A stretch of 64,000 bases of DNA from Homalodisca vitripennis (taxonomy: Eukaryota > Arthropoda > Insecta > Hemiptera > Cicadellidae), in NCBI RefSeq assembly GCF_021130785.1, contig NC_060213.1:65696001-65760000 (forward strand), given 5' to 3'. Made by a program: the position numbers and the translations under genes. The notes under the pieces are model-generated. The model saw only the letters and a program-made list of their open reading frames with translations, made no database searches and was not told where the DNA came from. How positions within the stretch are numbered: position 1 is the stretch's first letter; the number at the start of each line of letters is the position of its first letter. Below, in pieces: positions 11,810 to 25,400 of the stretch.

Positions 11810-13025
11810 TTTAATGGATTTCGGCGTACAGTCCGAAATAAGATGTGCAAACAGTGAAGCAGGTTTGACATTGGCTGAAGCCAGACAACTAACAGATCCA
11901 CCTAGGTACAAGTAAGTCATGCTCAATTATTACATCTGTACCTAAACTTGGAAGAATATAGAGAGTTACATTATTATAAACATTACCTAGTAGTTTAATT
12001 GTTGTTACTGATCAGGCACCTAGTGCCAGAGAACTGAGAGAGTTAGATGCCATAGTAACTTCTCTCAATAGTATAAGGGCAAGTTTTTAATTTCAATATT
12101 TTTACTAATGAATCACTTATAAATCTAGACGAAATCCCAGTTTCAATCAAAGCGGAAGCACATAAGTGATATACTACTACAGTCGCTTTTGACAAAAGGA
12201 TTAATAACAGCTAAATATTCTTTCTGTGTTCGATTACTGAGAGCACAAGACGCAGCAACAAACTTACCAAGGGATCCTACTTTTAGAGTCCCTTTTATAC
12301 CTTAATGAAATGGCCTTTCTTACCCCAACTTTTACACATGGCATTTTTGGCTAGACAAATGTTCCTCAGGTGTCTGCCATAGCCGCAAAACATACACCTG
12401 AGAAAAGCAGCAGCAGCAGCAATATGTATCGCTTCTGAGAGGTTCATCATTTTCTTAACTTTCCTTGTTTCCATTACATATCTTGTTTAAACTTGTTGAC
12501 GTCTGATACATATTATCATTAATGCTGTGCCATTTCTAAACAAAGCGCTTGTCCATAAGCGACCTTTAGATGTAGATTAAATTTTTCCAGAAGTTTTTGT
12601 CTTATTTAAGGTTATATGAGTCCATTCACAAACGCGTCTCGGATACAGTCGTCTCTATTTGTTTCAACCAACACAGATGTGAAATTACACTCTTTACTCA
12701 GTACTAAGTTCTTCTAAAAACTTATCAACATTTTCCTCAGGCTGCTGTTTCCCAGTTAACAGTTTATGATGAGTAAACACTTCATTAACAGGTTTACAGT
12801 ACAGTTTTTGTAGACTAGTCACGGCATCAATTAGAGTTAAACATTCATTTTTGTGCACATAGACTGAAGGTGTAACAAGATTTCTTAATAATTTTAGTTC
12901 ATTACCTCCATCAAATGTTGACACTTCCAAAAAGTTCTTAAAAGTTCTATACCAATCGTCCCAATCTTGGGAGGCAGTGGGGCTATAAGAATATACATTC
13001 AGTTTTTCAGGCTTGAAGAGTTTGT
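11810..13025 (-). pseudogene. Ty3/gypsy-type gag-protease relic
   Basis: Read on the minus strand from about 13020. A gag-like region starts QDWDDWYRTFKNFLE, continues with NLVTPSVYVHKNECLTLIDA, then LYCKPVNEVFTHHKLLTGKQ and QQPEENVDKFLEELS (the main open frame is 12930-12694). A CCHC zinc knuckle follows (CMFCGYGRHLRNIC, about 12412-12370), then a second knuckle with one Cys replaced by Trp (CKSWGKKGH). A retropepsin-like block follows, ALIETGISSRFI (about 12155-12120), in which the catalytic Asp of the DTG motif is Glu. There are several stops and frame changes. No reverse transcriptase, integrase or LTR was found, so only the gag-protease part survives. It resembles arthropod gypsy elements by motif order. 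Confidence 0.75.
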
Positions 13026-15555
13026 TTCATTTTAGTGTCTAATTAATTTGTAATAGATATAACACAAAGAGTTTATTTGAAATTATTTTTAACTAAACAC
13101 AACTGAGCTAGGCCGTATTATAAAACAAACATAATCAGAGTTGCAGCAATCTCAACAAAATATTCAAATAAACAAAATTGTTCATTTAAAAATTAAAACA
13201 TATGATATCAAATTAACATATGATCTATTACAAAAACATTATTAGTAAAGCCTTATAACGAGATATGCTTTCGTAATAAAACAATATTTAAATCTATCGT
13301 ATTGTTTTATTGCATGTTATTGATGTTTTGATGGACAATTTTAATCCAAATCAAATTCAGTAAATTCCAGTACTAGTCAACCCTATTAGAGGAAGTATCT
13401 CGTCACAGAATATAATTAAACAATTAGCTTTGTTTGGTAACGAACAATTGGATGACAGCATCGGAAACTGAATGCTCCGCTAGAAGGTCAAAGGACCATC
13501 AGGAAATAGCCTGGACGAACTGAAAACTGAAGACCTAATCTTTTAGGAGAATAGTTCATACAGAACGACTCTGCAGCATTTCGTGTGTCACGTGGGTGTT
13601 AACGTTCAGTTGTAACTACAACAATTAGCATCTCTTTTTCTTGAACTTTTGGATACAAGATTTGTTTACATTTTTGTCTTTAGAACCTACCATTTCCTTA
13701 CTTTAAGTTACTACCACATGATACTCTTTGTTATTTTTACTAAATTAACAATATAGTTTAGATTAATATTTTCTTTTTTAATTCTGAATATTGTGCTCGT
13801 TTTAATATCTCTAAAGAGCATTAAATAGGTAAATGCCAACTACGGATAAGATGACAAGCCAAGTGAGTCATCCTACGGTTTAGGACGAGCTATTCCAATT
13901 GCTTTTATCTCTTAGTTTAGGAGCCGAGAGCCACTATGCATTGTATAAATACACAACCCATTTTGTTTAATTATTTTTTATTTTTGAGATCTACCGGTAT
14001 AGATTTTCCCTAAGAAGAAATTGACCGTCAGCCGTGCTTTTTATGTTGTAGATCGAAATGGGATAACATTATAAGGATTAAAAATATGAAACCATGATGT
14101 TTTCAGATTATAATGTTTTTTAGATTGGTACACTTAAAGCTTACTCTCTGACACATAAATAATAATTATATTACCGCCAAATAACTAGATGAAGATCCTG
14201 AAAATCGCCACTTTACGGATATGTACATAGTTAGCTGACGGTGATTTTGTGGTGTTGAACATCCAGATGTGATTAAGTTGACGATCCATACGTTTGACTT
14301 GTTGTTATAAAGTTGGCAGTCAAGATTTAATGTTTTGAAATTTGTACAAAATATAAACAGTTGCTGACTTAAAATATTACTTATGTATTATAATATTTAT
14401 TCTAGGTGTTTATCGTATCTGAGTTATAAAACTTCACAGATTTAATAATCAATTGCGTGTCTGACGGTTCATGTAAAGTGTGTCAAGCTAATAAATATAT
14501 AACCTGGGAAGAATTATCATTTCATATGTTTAAATATTTTCATGCCTGCTCATTCCGACCTCAACCAAACTACCGCGACTGACGCTCAGCCTCTAGCGCG
14601 ACCATAAACTAAACTACATCCCATTTTCCTTCCAGCTTTGCTTAAATATTATTATAAAAACGAAAACAACTAATAAAGTGTAGGCTAAGCTTTAATATAT
14701 ATTAACCCAGACAGAAATATGTTCACCCACCAACACCACGCCGATACCCATATCATCCTCAAATGTGTCCCTACGTATTATTTTCATTTAGAAACTTTTT
14801 TTGACCTCAAATTTCTGGAACCTATCTCTTTCCCTAATTATTAATTTATTCCATGATAAAAATGTTATCAATAATATAATAATTACTAACTTGATGTTAG
14901 AGTGAAGCCTCTCCGCCGGTATCTTACTCTTCGACACAGTCCACAGTCCACAATTCCCAATTCAGATTCCGCTCAGTCTGAGTCTGCCACTGTCAGTCAA
15001 CCGCCTCAGTGATCACCAGTCAGGCCGTCTGCCGCTCAGTCAGATCCTGACACTATCTGTAAACTGCGTCAGTGATAAACAATCAGGCCGGCTGCCTAAT
15101 CAGCAAAATGATACGTCCGGTCGTAACTGATCCCGTTCCCTGACATCGGTGGTGGTCAGTAACTACATCTTAGGAGAAATCTATCTATGAATTTCAAGAA
15201 AACCTCGTTGTGGCCAATTTAAATTGGCTTTCGACTCCTGGACTCTCTAGTTTAGATAGGCATGTCTTAATTTTAAAGTAATATAGAATTTAAACTTTGC
15301 ATACTTGAATTGGACACGTTTACAATCTCAAGATTGAAGTTTAAAAGTATAATTTCAAATTTATCAAATAAAAATAATAATAATAATTCAGCTAAAGTTT
15401 TACTCTTCTTCTCTGAACTATAAAGTTCAAACACAGAGCAGTTTGTTAGTATTACTATCAGTGATTTAATTTTCCTCTTCATATTTCCCTTTGTACTGTC
15501 CCTCGGTTTAATATGCACTGTGTATATTACTTATATATATATATATAAGAAAAGC
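13026..15555. other. No gene seen; weak local duplication
   Basis: AT-rich with no coding signal. At about 14985-15115 two degenerate ~62-bp copies share CAGTGATMAMCARTCAGGCC, embedded in CAGTC-rich sequence. A (TA)n tract lies at about 15530-15546, just before the hAT element. Confidence 0.45.
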
Positions 15556-15914
15556 CCTCGCTCCAGTGGCGTAGCGAAGGGGGGGGTTCAGGGGGTCCGG
15601 ACCCCCCCCCCCCCCGAAATTTTAAGACATATTAAAAAATAAGCATGGAGCAGGAGGAAAAAAAGGACAGTGATCATTACTCTTGTCTACAAACATTAAA
15701 TTGATTGAAGTGACGTTGTTAAAAATATAATTGTCCTTTCGTTTAAATCATAAAGTATCAAACGATACTTTTGGGCTCGGCCTTTCGGATAGTGTAGTGT
15801 AATCACGGTATTTATATAGGGCGCGGTCACGTGACGTCGCAAAGTAACCTGAACCGTAACACGGCGAACAGTTTAAATTAGCGACCACTTCGTTCAAATT
15901 CGTATTGGGGACGT

Positions 15915-16350
15915 AAAAATTACTGCTTAGAATTAAGTTACGACGTTGATTTTAGGTGTCATTAAACTGTTTAAAAAGTGTATATAATTATCGAAAAAAA
16001 AATAATTTTCGGTCGGAAAAATACACTTGAAAAAACTCTACTGATTAGAACTTCAACTAATTTGGACTTCAGTGATTGAGGTAACGTGGTGTTTTCGATT
16101 GAATTAGGACGACGATTTTTGTTATCATTAAACTGTACATTGTATCTATATAATTATCGAGAAAGAAAATCACTTCCGGTCGGTAAATACGAAGAAAAAG
16201 CTCTCTACAGATTCAAGTTTTGACGATTTAGGATTTCATTGGTTGAGTGGTTGAGGTTAAAGTGGTACTTAGGATTATGTTAGGACTGGTGATTTTAGGT
16301 ATTAATTCAACGCCGACTAATACATATATAATTATCGAAAAAAAAAAACA
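15915..16350. repeat. Internal ~175-bp tandem units of the hAT element
   Basis: Two to three degenerate copies share TATATAATTATCGAAAAA, CGGTCGGAAAAATAC, GATTCAAGTTTTGACGATTT and GACGATTTTTGTTATCATTA. A further partial copy (CAGTCGGAAAATACC, TTCAAATTTTGACGATTTAT) lies at about 17550-17605, on the far side of the reverse-transcriptase insertion. The retroelement therefore landed inside this array. Confidence 0.7.
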
Positions 16351-16384
16351 ATTAAATCACTTTAAATTAGCGACTTTTTTCCTA

Positions 16385-17305
16385 TGGAGTCCCACAGGGA
16401 TCTATTACTTAGACCAGTCTTGTTCCTTGTGTACGTCAGCAGGCTGAACTCATCGCTCCTGAGAGGGAAAATGGTCTAGTATGCTGACGATACAACGCTC
16501 TGCATTAAAGCTCCAACAAAACATGAATTAGACAAATCATTTCCTTTTTAGAATTCATGTATTCAGTTTTTTTTCTAAATTAAATCTGAGGACCAACAAC
16601 TTCAAACCAAATGCACTAAATTTCTGTTGTGCGGCAAAGAGAGATTGAGGATCGCGCTGCTGTGATGGCGGACGATGTCCTGATAGAGGAACTGATTCCA
16701 CCAAGTTCCTCGGAAAGTACCTTGATCGAAGTCTGACTTGGGACGATCACATTGAAAGTACCTGCTCAAAGGTTTTCTCCAGGCATTTATGCTCTTACGG
16801 TCAAAATTTTGCTCCCGGGATGTACTAAAAATGGGCCTACTTCGGCCTTGTACACCCCCATCTAACGTACGAGTTGAGGCTATGGGGCAGCTGTTCTAAA
16901 TACAAATTTGAGCGAGTATTTAGAAGTCAAAAGAAAAGTTGTCCGCATAATTTCAAAATTGAAATCCGAAATTCATGCAGAGATGTCTTTAGGGAGCTTG
17001 GATTGCTAACTTTGCCCTGTCTCTACATCCTCGATGTTGCCCTGTACTGCCGATTTAAGTGCGAGTTGGTCCGGGGCAGGCGGACGTCCATCAATACGGG
17101 ACAAGAGCAGGGACAACCTTCGGTTACATCCGCACAGAAACAGCCCGCATTCAAAACGTTTGCCATCTGAGGTTGGTGTTAAGCTGATCAACAAGCTCCC
17201 TGATGAAATGCAAAAATTTGAATGAACCAACCAAAATTTAAAGCTCGATTGAGACACTTTTTGGTGTCGAGAGTGTGTTCTATTCAGTGCAAGAGTTTAT
17301 GATGA
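16385..17305 (+). pseudogene. Non-LTR reverse transcriptase fragment inside hAT element
   Basis: The fragment begins within the RT domain at GVPQGSI (about 16386). A degraded YADDTTLC catalytic block follows (about 16480-16500). Later pieces, spread over three frames, include [73 protein letters not shown] and VGVKLINKLPDEMQ. This order matches the second half of Jockey/R1-type ORF2 proteins. The 3' end carries an A-rich/TAT microsatellite tail near 17500-17545. It is 5'-truncated and multiply frameshifted, so it is non-functional. Confidence 0.8.
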
Positions 17306-18162
17306 GCCGCTGGGATGAAATTTAAAGTAATTGGATCATCCTCTATTTCTTGTGGTAAAATTTAGAAGATTTTAAAACGTATGGCTTAGTCTTAGGAATG
17401 AGTGTGGACTGTGTATGAAGGGTATGAATGGGGGGCAATTTAAAATAGATATACATATTTCTAAAGTAATTTAATTTGACGATTGTATGCAATGTTTATA
17501 ATTGTTGAAAACAATAAAAAGTATTATTATATTATTTATTATTACTTCCAGTCGGAAAATACCAAGGAAAAGCTCTACTGATTCAAATTTTGACGATTTA
17601 TCGTCATTATAACTCATTCATAAATACCTCAATCAGTGAAATCCAAAGTAACGAACTTCTAATTTTTTATTTTGTTTTTCCGGTGCATTTTCGACCATTT
17701 CTGACCATTAGTTTCATCTGTACCCGAGCAACGCTCGAATATTGCCTCCTTTCTCTAAAGGGTTTTCGGCCCTCAGTGGCCCAATGATCCCGAAGGGGTA
17801 TTTCATTTTTTCCACAGAATATATAGTGATCAATTATACGCTTGAATGAAGCTCTGCTGTTTTTGGTTGCCTTTTCTTTCTGTATCCAGTGAATCCAACA
17901 TCACTTTTGGTGCCTTCTACTCGGCAGAATCGAACTTAGTAAAGTTTTCTGTAGCTACAAGCTTTGTGGTACTAGAGTTGCTGTGAGAGTTTAATTTGCC
18001 TATTACATCTTTCCACTTTCTATAAGGCTTAGTTACTAAAACCCATATTTTTGGTATTTACCTTTTACCAGTGAACTCATTGGCAAATAACACAAAAACG
18101 TCCCCGGATCCGCCGGTTTCGGACCCCCCCCCCCCCGAACGAAATTTCTGGCTACGCTACTG

Positions 18163-19010
18163 CCTCGCTCATTCTCTCACTAGCTCACAACTAATTCTCC
18201 AACTTCCTTCTTTCCTAGAAATTTGGCACACGTATACCTGGTTTCAACCCCTAAAAGAACTGTATTTAATTTTTCAACTTCCCGATGTCCTACAACGAAA
18301 TTTGACGCACATGTGATTTATGCTCTTAACAGGCAAATAAAAGATTTACCACTCATAGATGTAGAAATGGTATAGCAAACCCCTATAAGAACTTTTTTGT
18401 TTTTTCAACTTCCCAATTTCCTAGAGAGATGGAATTTGTCACACACTTACCTCATGAATTACATACGCAACTAAACTAAATATGTATGGATGTGCTACAA
18501 CGATGAAATTTGACACACACTTGCCTTATGAATTACATATACAGTAAAACGAAATGTGTATCGATGTGCTACAAAAATGAAAATTTACATACTCTTCCCT
18601 TATGCTCTCAATAGACAAATTTTTCATGGAGATCTATCACCCACATGTATTGATATTGGGATACAAACCATAGAGGAACCACATTTTTGTTTTGTTTTTT
18701 TAACTTCTCAATTTCTTAAACAAAGTTTAAATACACGTTTCTCATCACATAAGTATAAAATTCAATTATTTTCATAAAGATCGACAACCCTTAGGGGTCG
18801 GAATGGCGTTGCAACCCTTAGAATAACTATAGTACTGTATTTCCAACTTTCAATATACTGAAGAGATAAAATTTGACACTCACGTGGCTTATGCTATCAG
18901 GAATCAAATAAAAGGTTTGTTACCAATATCAATCAAGCACCCGTCGGATGATTTTCTTTTACTTCCCGCTGTCCTAGAAAAATGAAGTTTGACACATATG
19001 TTTCTTATGC
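18163..19010. repeat. Degenerate tandem repeat array (unit with CTTCCCRNTGTCCTA)
   Basis: Repeated blocks AACTTCCCGATGTCCTA, ATGAAATTTGACACACA and CTTATGCTCT recur near 18206, 18280, 18408, 18495, 18568, 18703, 18848 and 18963, with irregular spacing of roughly 75-145 bp. This is the sequence into which the hAT element inserted, because the right target duplication starts it. No coding content. Confidence 0.65.
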
Positions 19011-19430
19011 CCCCGGCTTCGGAAATACTTTCGACCTGAAGTAGATTATACGACTAGACCGGAAGTAGCTTATAATGGCTGGAAGTAGAGAGTTTTGGCC
19101 AAAGTAGACATTTCAAGCCAATTCATGTATACTGTATATTTCCTTTATTGAGTCATTAATAAAAACGCTACTAGTGGCGACGGGAATAGCATAGACCAGA
19201 AGTAAAGTATAATGGCTGAAAGTAAACGTTTTGTGGCCGAAGTAGACTTTTATACCCACATGCATACTTTCTTGATCGGAACAACGCATTCTCTTATATG
19301 GCGCCAGAATTAACTTAGACCGGAAAAAGATTACAAGAGCTGAAAGTAGACACTTTTTGACCAAAGTAAACTTCCCAGATCGAGTGTGTATACATACTTT
19401 CTTATCGTGGATACAAGGCAAATTCTATTA
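19011..19430. repeat. Degenerate tandem repeat (unit with ACCGGAAGTAG)
   Basis: Three units of about 125-148 bp (starting near 19043, 19191 and 19317) share TAGACCGGAAGTA, TATAATGGCTGAAAGTA, GGCCAAAGTAGACTT and CATACTTTCTT. A related ACCGGAAGTAACGTATG occurs alone at about 29157. The open frame on the minus strand here (19113-19421) merely reads through the repeats. Confidence 0.65.
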
Positions 19431-22400
19431 TGACGTTATCACGAAATATAAGTGATTAGAACCAGAAATACTTCTTCACGCGCTACACCTGAAGAGCTAG
19501 TTTCAATGTTTTGTTACTTTTGAACCTCTTAACAATGAATAAAATTGTGAAATAATATTTACCTTAAACATGACTACTTCTAATTCAAAATTACATTGTA
19601 AGGGTGTTCACTAAGATACTTAGTACTCCTCCACCCTGGCCTAAAATAATTCAAGTTTTACTAAAATTAATTTTTGTTATCCATTCAAATATAATGGAAT
19701 GTTGCAGAGACATTTGTGTATTTCATGCTACTCATAAAAACTGTTTCGCTCCCCAACGTCAGGGCCCTTAAACACTCTCTAACAAACCATTTAAAAATGA
19801 TATGCCTATGACGTACCTGTTATATAATTGGAAATCGCTTTTAAAACCCCGAGTAACTGCTAGTATAATATAGCTCAGATTGTCAGTTACTATTGGATTG
19901 ACAACATATTTTGTAATCTTCTTGCTAGTATGCGTGAGTTTTTTTATATGGGCATATCTTGGTTTTCAATTAACCAAAAGAATAAAATTGTTGCATGAAT
20001 GCGCGCAACAAGGTTTAGCCTTCATCGCCGGATATATTTGTTTATATTTCCAAACTTTGACAAATAAAATTGTTTGCGACATTTTTTAACTCTTATTTTT
20101 AAGCGTGGAGGAATAAATTTCAAATTATTAATCGGTAATTCAACAGAATAACGAGCGATCAAACTACGTCAGAGCTATATTAGAATATTAAAATGAGATC
20201 GCAATAAATAAATAATTTGAGGACTCAACTAAACCTCCGATAAGTCTAACTGTTTCATATTATAGACATGAACGTTAATTTCTTAAAAAATAATTATGAT
20301 AATTACGATGAGTTAAAAATATTTACTTGGTAATGTGATTATTGTGAATTGTGAAGGCATTACGAGAAAATTACGCTTACAATCTTGATTATAAAATTAA
20401 TTAGTGAAGATTAAAAATAATTTGTTCGCTGTATGTGATTGTTCAATTTAATCGTCAAAATATTGGTTAAAATTACAATTAAAACACGTAATTACAACTA
20501 ATTCTTCTATTTAGTATTGCATGGAAAACAAACAGGTGTATTAAAATATTATTGACATTTTTACGATCACGGCCTGGATTGGCAATCACCTTCTTGCGTT
20601 GTTTCGTGAATTGTTGGATTTAAAAATAAATTAGGTAACAGATGTATACTTATGTATAAAATTCTTGAAAGTGTTAAGTAGAAGTGTTTTAGTAATCATG
20701 TGAACACGTTTTACATATACTGTATGTTTACATTTATGTAAAGTATATAATTATTTATTTATTCTAATGCATAAGTACGTATCTAGTTTCTTGAGCAATC
20801 AACTTTTAAGTTACCAATGTTGTCAAGTAACATAATATAGTGACTTTCTTGTGCTGACTCATCTATAGATGAACTTCCGTCATTAAAATACATTCACGGG
20901 ACGGACATTATAATTGAAATGTTTTGTTACATTAAAAATAAAACAAACCAAGGAGGTATTACTAATTTTTGTCAACTTTCATCGCACCTCCCTGAGGAGT
21001 CATTTATTCATTCATTAATCGTCCTTTCATTCATTAGCATCAACATCTTGTCTTCTACTTCCTTCGGTTCCTGATTGTGATAAATTGGCAATTAAGGAAC
21101 TGTTGATTCTGAAATCGTTCCTTACAATCAGAGAAAGGCAAATATCTTTTCGATATTGAACACGTGATACTAGAAACATTTTACTTCTGCATATTTAAAA
21201 TAAAAAAATAGTCTTTTTAGTTGATTCACAATTAAATAGACTGAAATAAATAGATATTAAAGAAAAGGTGTGTAACATCGTTATGAAAACTACGTTTCAA
21301 TAATGGGGATCTACCATCTTCTTCAGGTGTCAAAAATGTCGAGGAAGTGATCATATTGATTTTTCCTCAGTCACTCACCTTATCTCGTGTGTACGAGACG
21401 TGGTGTTTGGGTACGCCTGTGCATTGACACAACTGTTATCATTCTAACAAATCTGGATCATCAACTACATACTTCTGAGATTTTTTATTAATATGTACAT
21501 CTTGTTCCGTTGTTAATAACTTAACTTTGGTGAGTTCAATACCATAGATTGATCTGTTATGACTTTTTTGTGTTTTTGTTACCGTTATTCGTACATTATG
21601 GATTTTGTCTCCTAAAGAACAGGATGGATTCCAGTCCATCAAATGTAGTGTTTTATTTATACAACACTTAATGATAGCAAATATACAAAAATCTGTAATC
21701 TTTATTGGATTACCTAGAAGACATATTAGATTATATCGACACAGTAGTTGTACTAACAGCACTTAACTAATTTCGTTATAACTTATAAGTTTACTCCCCA
21801 TAATCTGGTATCGAAGCTGCTCTGGTCTAGTTAGTTGTAGTACCAGGACTTGCTACAAGAACCTGCTCCAGCGAGATGTCTGTATTTTATTTTATTATCC
21901 TGAATATGCCCTTTAAAACAGATTTAATAATAAAAATGTTCATCGTAAAGGGTTTCTATTGCTACTGGTTAAAAAAATGCGTAGTTTCGTTCTGACAATC
22001 TCCTCAACAACACTGGATCGTTCATCTATCATTGCGGTACGCCCATTGTATTTGCTGCTCTCGAATGGGGCCGAACTGCAATCAACTGCCTCCACAATAC
22101 CGCAACAGCAACTGTGGTCAGGCCCATTTCATCTCCATGTAACCTATCCGTCCCCGAGGCGCTGCTGTGGACACAACTTCAGTTACTTGATCGCAAATTG
22201 AGGGCAGTTCTATTATGGACTCTTTTCTGCATTGCGGATTGAGCAATCATTATTATTTACCAGAGTGATAAACCAGGTACTTTCCTGGATACTAACAGCA
22301 CTACTCTATGAGTCATCACAACTCGCGTTGACTTTGTGCATAAATAATATTTTTAATTTTACTCTTGGGAATTTCGAATTGAAAGGAAGGACATTTACGG

Positions 22401-25400
22401 ATAAACAGTGTAATGTGAGGCTTATGAGTGAGACATTACTACAAAAAATGTGTTATACAATTTGTTGCCGAGAGCTTTAAAGTAGTAATAAGTAGTTGTA
22501 AGTAGTAATACTTTCTTTTTTATCATATTTTTTCACGTCATAATCGTGTGATTTCATAAATTTGAAAATCGAAATATGTCAATCAAATAGGATTTCGAAC
22601 ATTTGCCATCGTTGTGTATTACAAAAAAGGTACAACACTCAATCCTCGAAACCTAGTTTTAAACTTTTTTGTAACATATGACGATGGGTAATCTCCGAAA
22701 TCCTGTTATCCTTTCAAACATTCCATTGCTAGTAACAAACTTTAAACAAAGAAGTAATCAAATACTAAGCAAAGCTTTCACTTTCTCATACCCACTTGCC
22801 TTACTGTCTAAGAGAATTTTAATTGGGATTAATTGTTTGGGCCTCTAATTGTAAATATTAAAATGTGAGGTAGTCGTTGTGCATACATTACAAAACAGAA
22901 GTAACCAATTTTATTGCTTAAAAAAAAGCATTGTGACACACACAAAAGAGTAAACTACCTATACATTATCTTTGTAATTGAACAAATGTATATTTAAAAA
23001 CATGATTTAAAATGACAAGGAACTATCATAATATATTTCTCTTATACGAAATCAGGACTATCTAAATTGAACACAGGTAAGTCTACAGCTTTGAAATAAT
23101 TCCAGTATCACCTGATACAAGATACGAACACGTTTATTCTCCTTTGAAATTTACATTACAACAGGAAATACGACAATACTTTAAGGAATTACTCACTGCA
23201 CGACCGATTGCCTGTGTGCAGAGAGGAGTTCATATACAAATTATATGTATTGACTTTTTTAAATTCACAGAAATAAGTTGTTATTTGTATATGACTATAA
23301 ATAACAACCTTAGGTGAAATCGATATTTAATTGGATATAGTGTAAACATGCCTTAAATTATTAAAATCAAGAGAAAAAGCTAAGACGATAGCCAAATCAA
23401 AGTTAACTGCCGTGTTAAAAAGTTTATTTAAAACATCTTTAATAACAATGTAATAATCATAACTTAATTAGAACGAATGAAGAAGCTACAGCAAATGTAA
23501 TGATAAAAAGTTATCAATTGAAAAAACGGAAAAATCATTTTGAAGGGAGAAATGAAAAAATGGAAAAGAATTATTGTTGATTGTAGGTAAACTGTATTAG
23601 CATCTCTTCACCACAAATAATACATATATGTAACACAACATACATTCACGGACCCTCCACCTGTATGTGGCGACGCTGCCATTCTCCTCTTTGTTAATAA
23701 CTACAGGCAATCTGCGGTACACCTGATCCGCAATGCTGAATGAACTTAAGCTTTATAGATTGGAGCTTAGTCTAGGTAAATGAATATTAAAGTGTTCTCC
23801 GGCTCGCATGTGATATTGATCAAAGTATGTGTTTTAGTGTTCAGCAGACAAGTCTCACTAGTAAAAACCCTACATTTAATAAATATAATAATTTATAAGT
23901 ATTATGGTAATAATTTATATCTACACTAATGACATGAACAGTTGTTTTAGAAGGTTTATGGGACTACAAAACAACATTGAGACAATATGTACATACAGTA
24001 CATCTCGAGACAATATGAATTGTCCAACTTTGTATTGCATCTAGCACTATAAGCTACAAAATTATTTTTAGTGCTATTTAAAAGAGTTTTAATTCATAGG
24101 AATTGCTACTAAACTGAGCTTTTAGTCTTATAAAATAGTAGTTAATTTATTATATGTCCACATTAAATTTCTTTACGCATTATTAGTTGCTGTTGTTCAT
24201 TGTATATGTGGTATTCGAAGTTTATTTTAAGTATATATTTATCGTGAAAATAAAACTTACAGTCTGCTATGTTTGTGGAAAACATTATACCGGTACTTTT
24301 TATATTTCATTTTTAGGTATATTTTTACAGCTTGCATAGGAGTTATATGTGACTATGTAGACTTTTATTTAGTATGTCATTTTGTATGTAATTTTTATTT
24401 TTATTTCAATTTATTCACCATTTTTATTCATAATATTAGAAGGTCAAAGCATTTACAAACCAGCTGGTTGGGATCTTTGTTTTCTCGTAAAACTGATAAT
24501 AAATCGTTTTTTAAATCATTCAAATACCTTTACTAAATTTGAATAATTTATGCTCTAAAACTATTCTTACAACTGGTTTACATTTTTGCACATCCAATGT
24601 GTTGAATGCTATTTAAAACTGGCGATTTTGTTATAAAATGTAAAATACAGCGTCTTTGTAAAATAAACTGTGTCACAGTGAGTTATTATCAACTATAAAT
24701 AGTTGCTTTGGTATTTATAACATTTTTGGGTAGTTAAAACGATTTAAGTAATGGTAGAGTAAAACTATTAAAATGGCATTGTCATCTAATAGTGCATTAT
24801 CAATCTTGATCGTTTCATTTAGACCAAAATGTGAACTCTACGGTTACAATAGTGAAATTGATTATTTGTGAAATCTCTAGTACTTATAACGAAGCTATGT
24901 GCCAGGGTTTATTCAATATGAATAGTGAGTTATCTCCAATTCACTTACCCCTTTGTGCAGTGTCTGGAATCTGGAATCTTAGTGAAACATTGAATCAACA
25001 CTTCCCACTATAGCTTCGCTATGTGTAGAAAACTCGGTTCCTCCACCGTGATTAGAGATAGTCTCTAGCAAACCCATCATAGTGCATGTGGTGTCGATTG
25101 TTCACCTGATGAGACAATGAGAATACCTCTTTGCCTACATTACACTATATCTTTAAGTCTAGATGTCTCTGCATTAAAACGATGTAAAGAGTTAATTTTG
25201 AGCCTCTTCGTAGCCGTCTTCTTTTGGATCTCTTCAGACGAACATGACTCTACACTCCAGGAGTCAAGTCTGTGACAGCGTCAGATTTCAGACGCTGTAT
25301 TAAGAGAAAGGTGAATTGGAGCTAAAAATCAACATTCAAATTTAACAATTATTTTTACATGCAGATGCGTATTTCATACAGATTCACAACACTTTTAAAA

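Larger units (their letters stand above)
15564..18162. mobile_element. hAT-type DNA transposon, non-autonomous, 8-bp target duplication
   Basis: The element starts CAGTGGCGTAGC (15564-15575) and ends GCTACGCTACTG (18151-18162), an 11/12-bp terminal inverted repeat. A perfect 8-bp direct repeat CCTCGCTC flanks it (15556-15563 and 18163-18170). An 8-bp target duplication and CAG...CTG ends are characteristic of the hAT superfamily. Just inside each terminus is a long G/C homopolymer block; the left one includes the perfect palindrome GGGGGTCCGGACCCCC (15591-15606). No hAT transposase (BED finger, RNase H-like or dimerisation region) could be read, so the copy is non-autonomous. It holds internal ~175-bp tandem repeats and an inserted reverse-transcriptase fragment. 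Confidence 0.88.

Noticed and set aside
19880..20089. Hydrophobic 69-codon stretch resembling a membrane peptide
   Set aside because: AT-rich DNA readily encodes Phe/Ile/Leu-rich peptides; no homology or context supports it.
21439..21762. 107-codon open stretch on the minus strand
   Set aside because: No motif recognised, no splice or neighbour support, and stretches of this size occur by chance in 64 kb.
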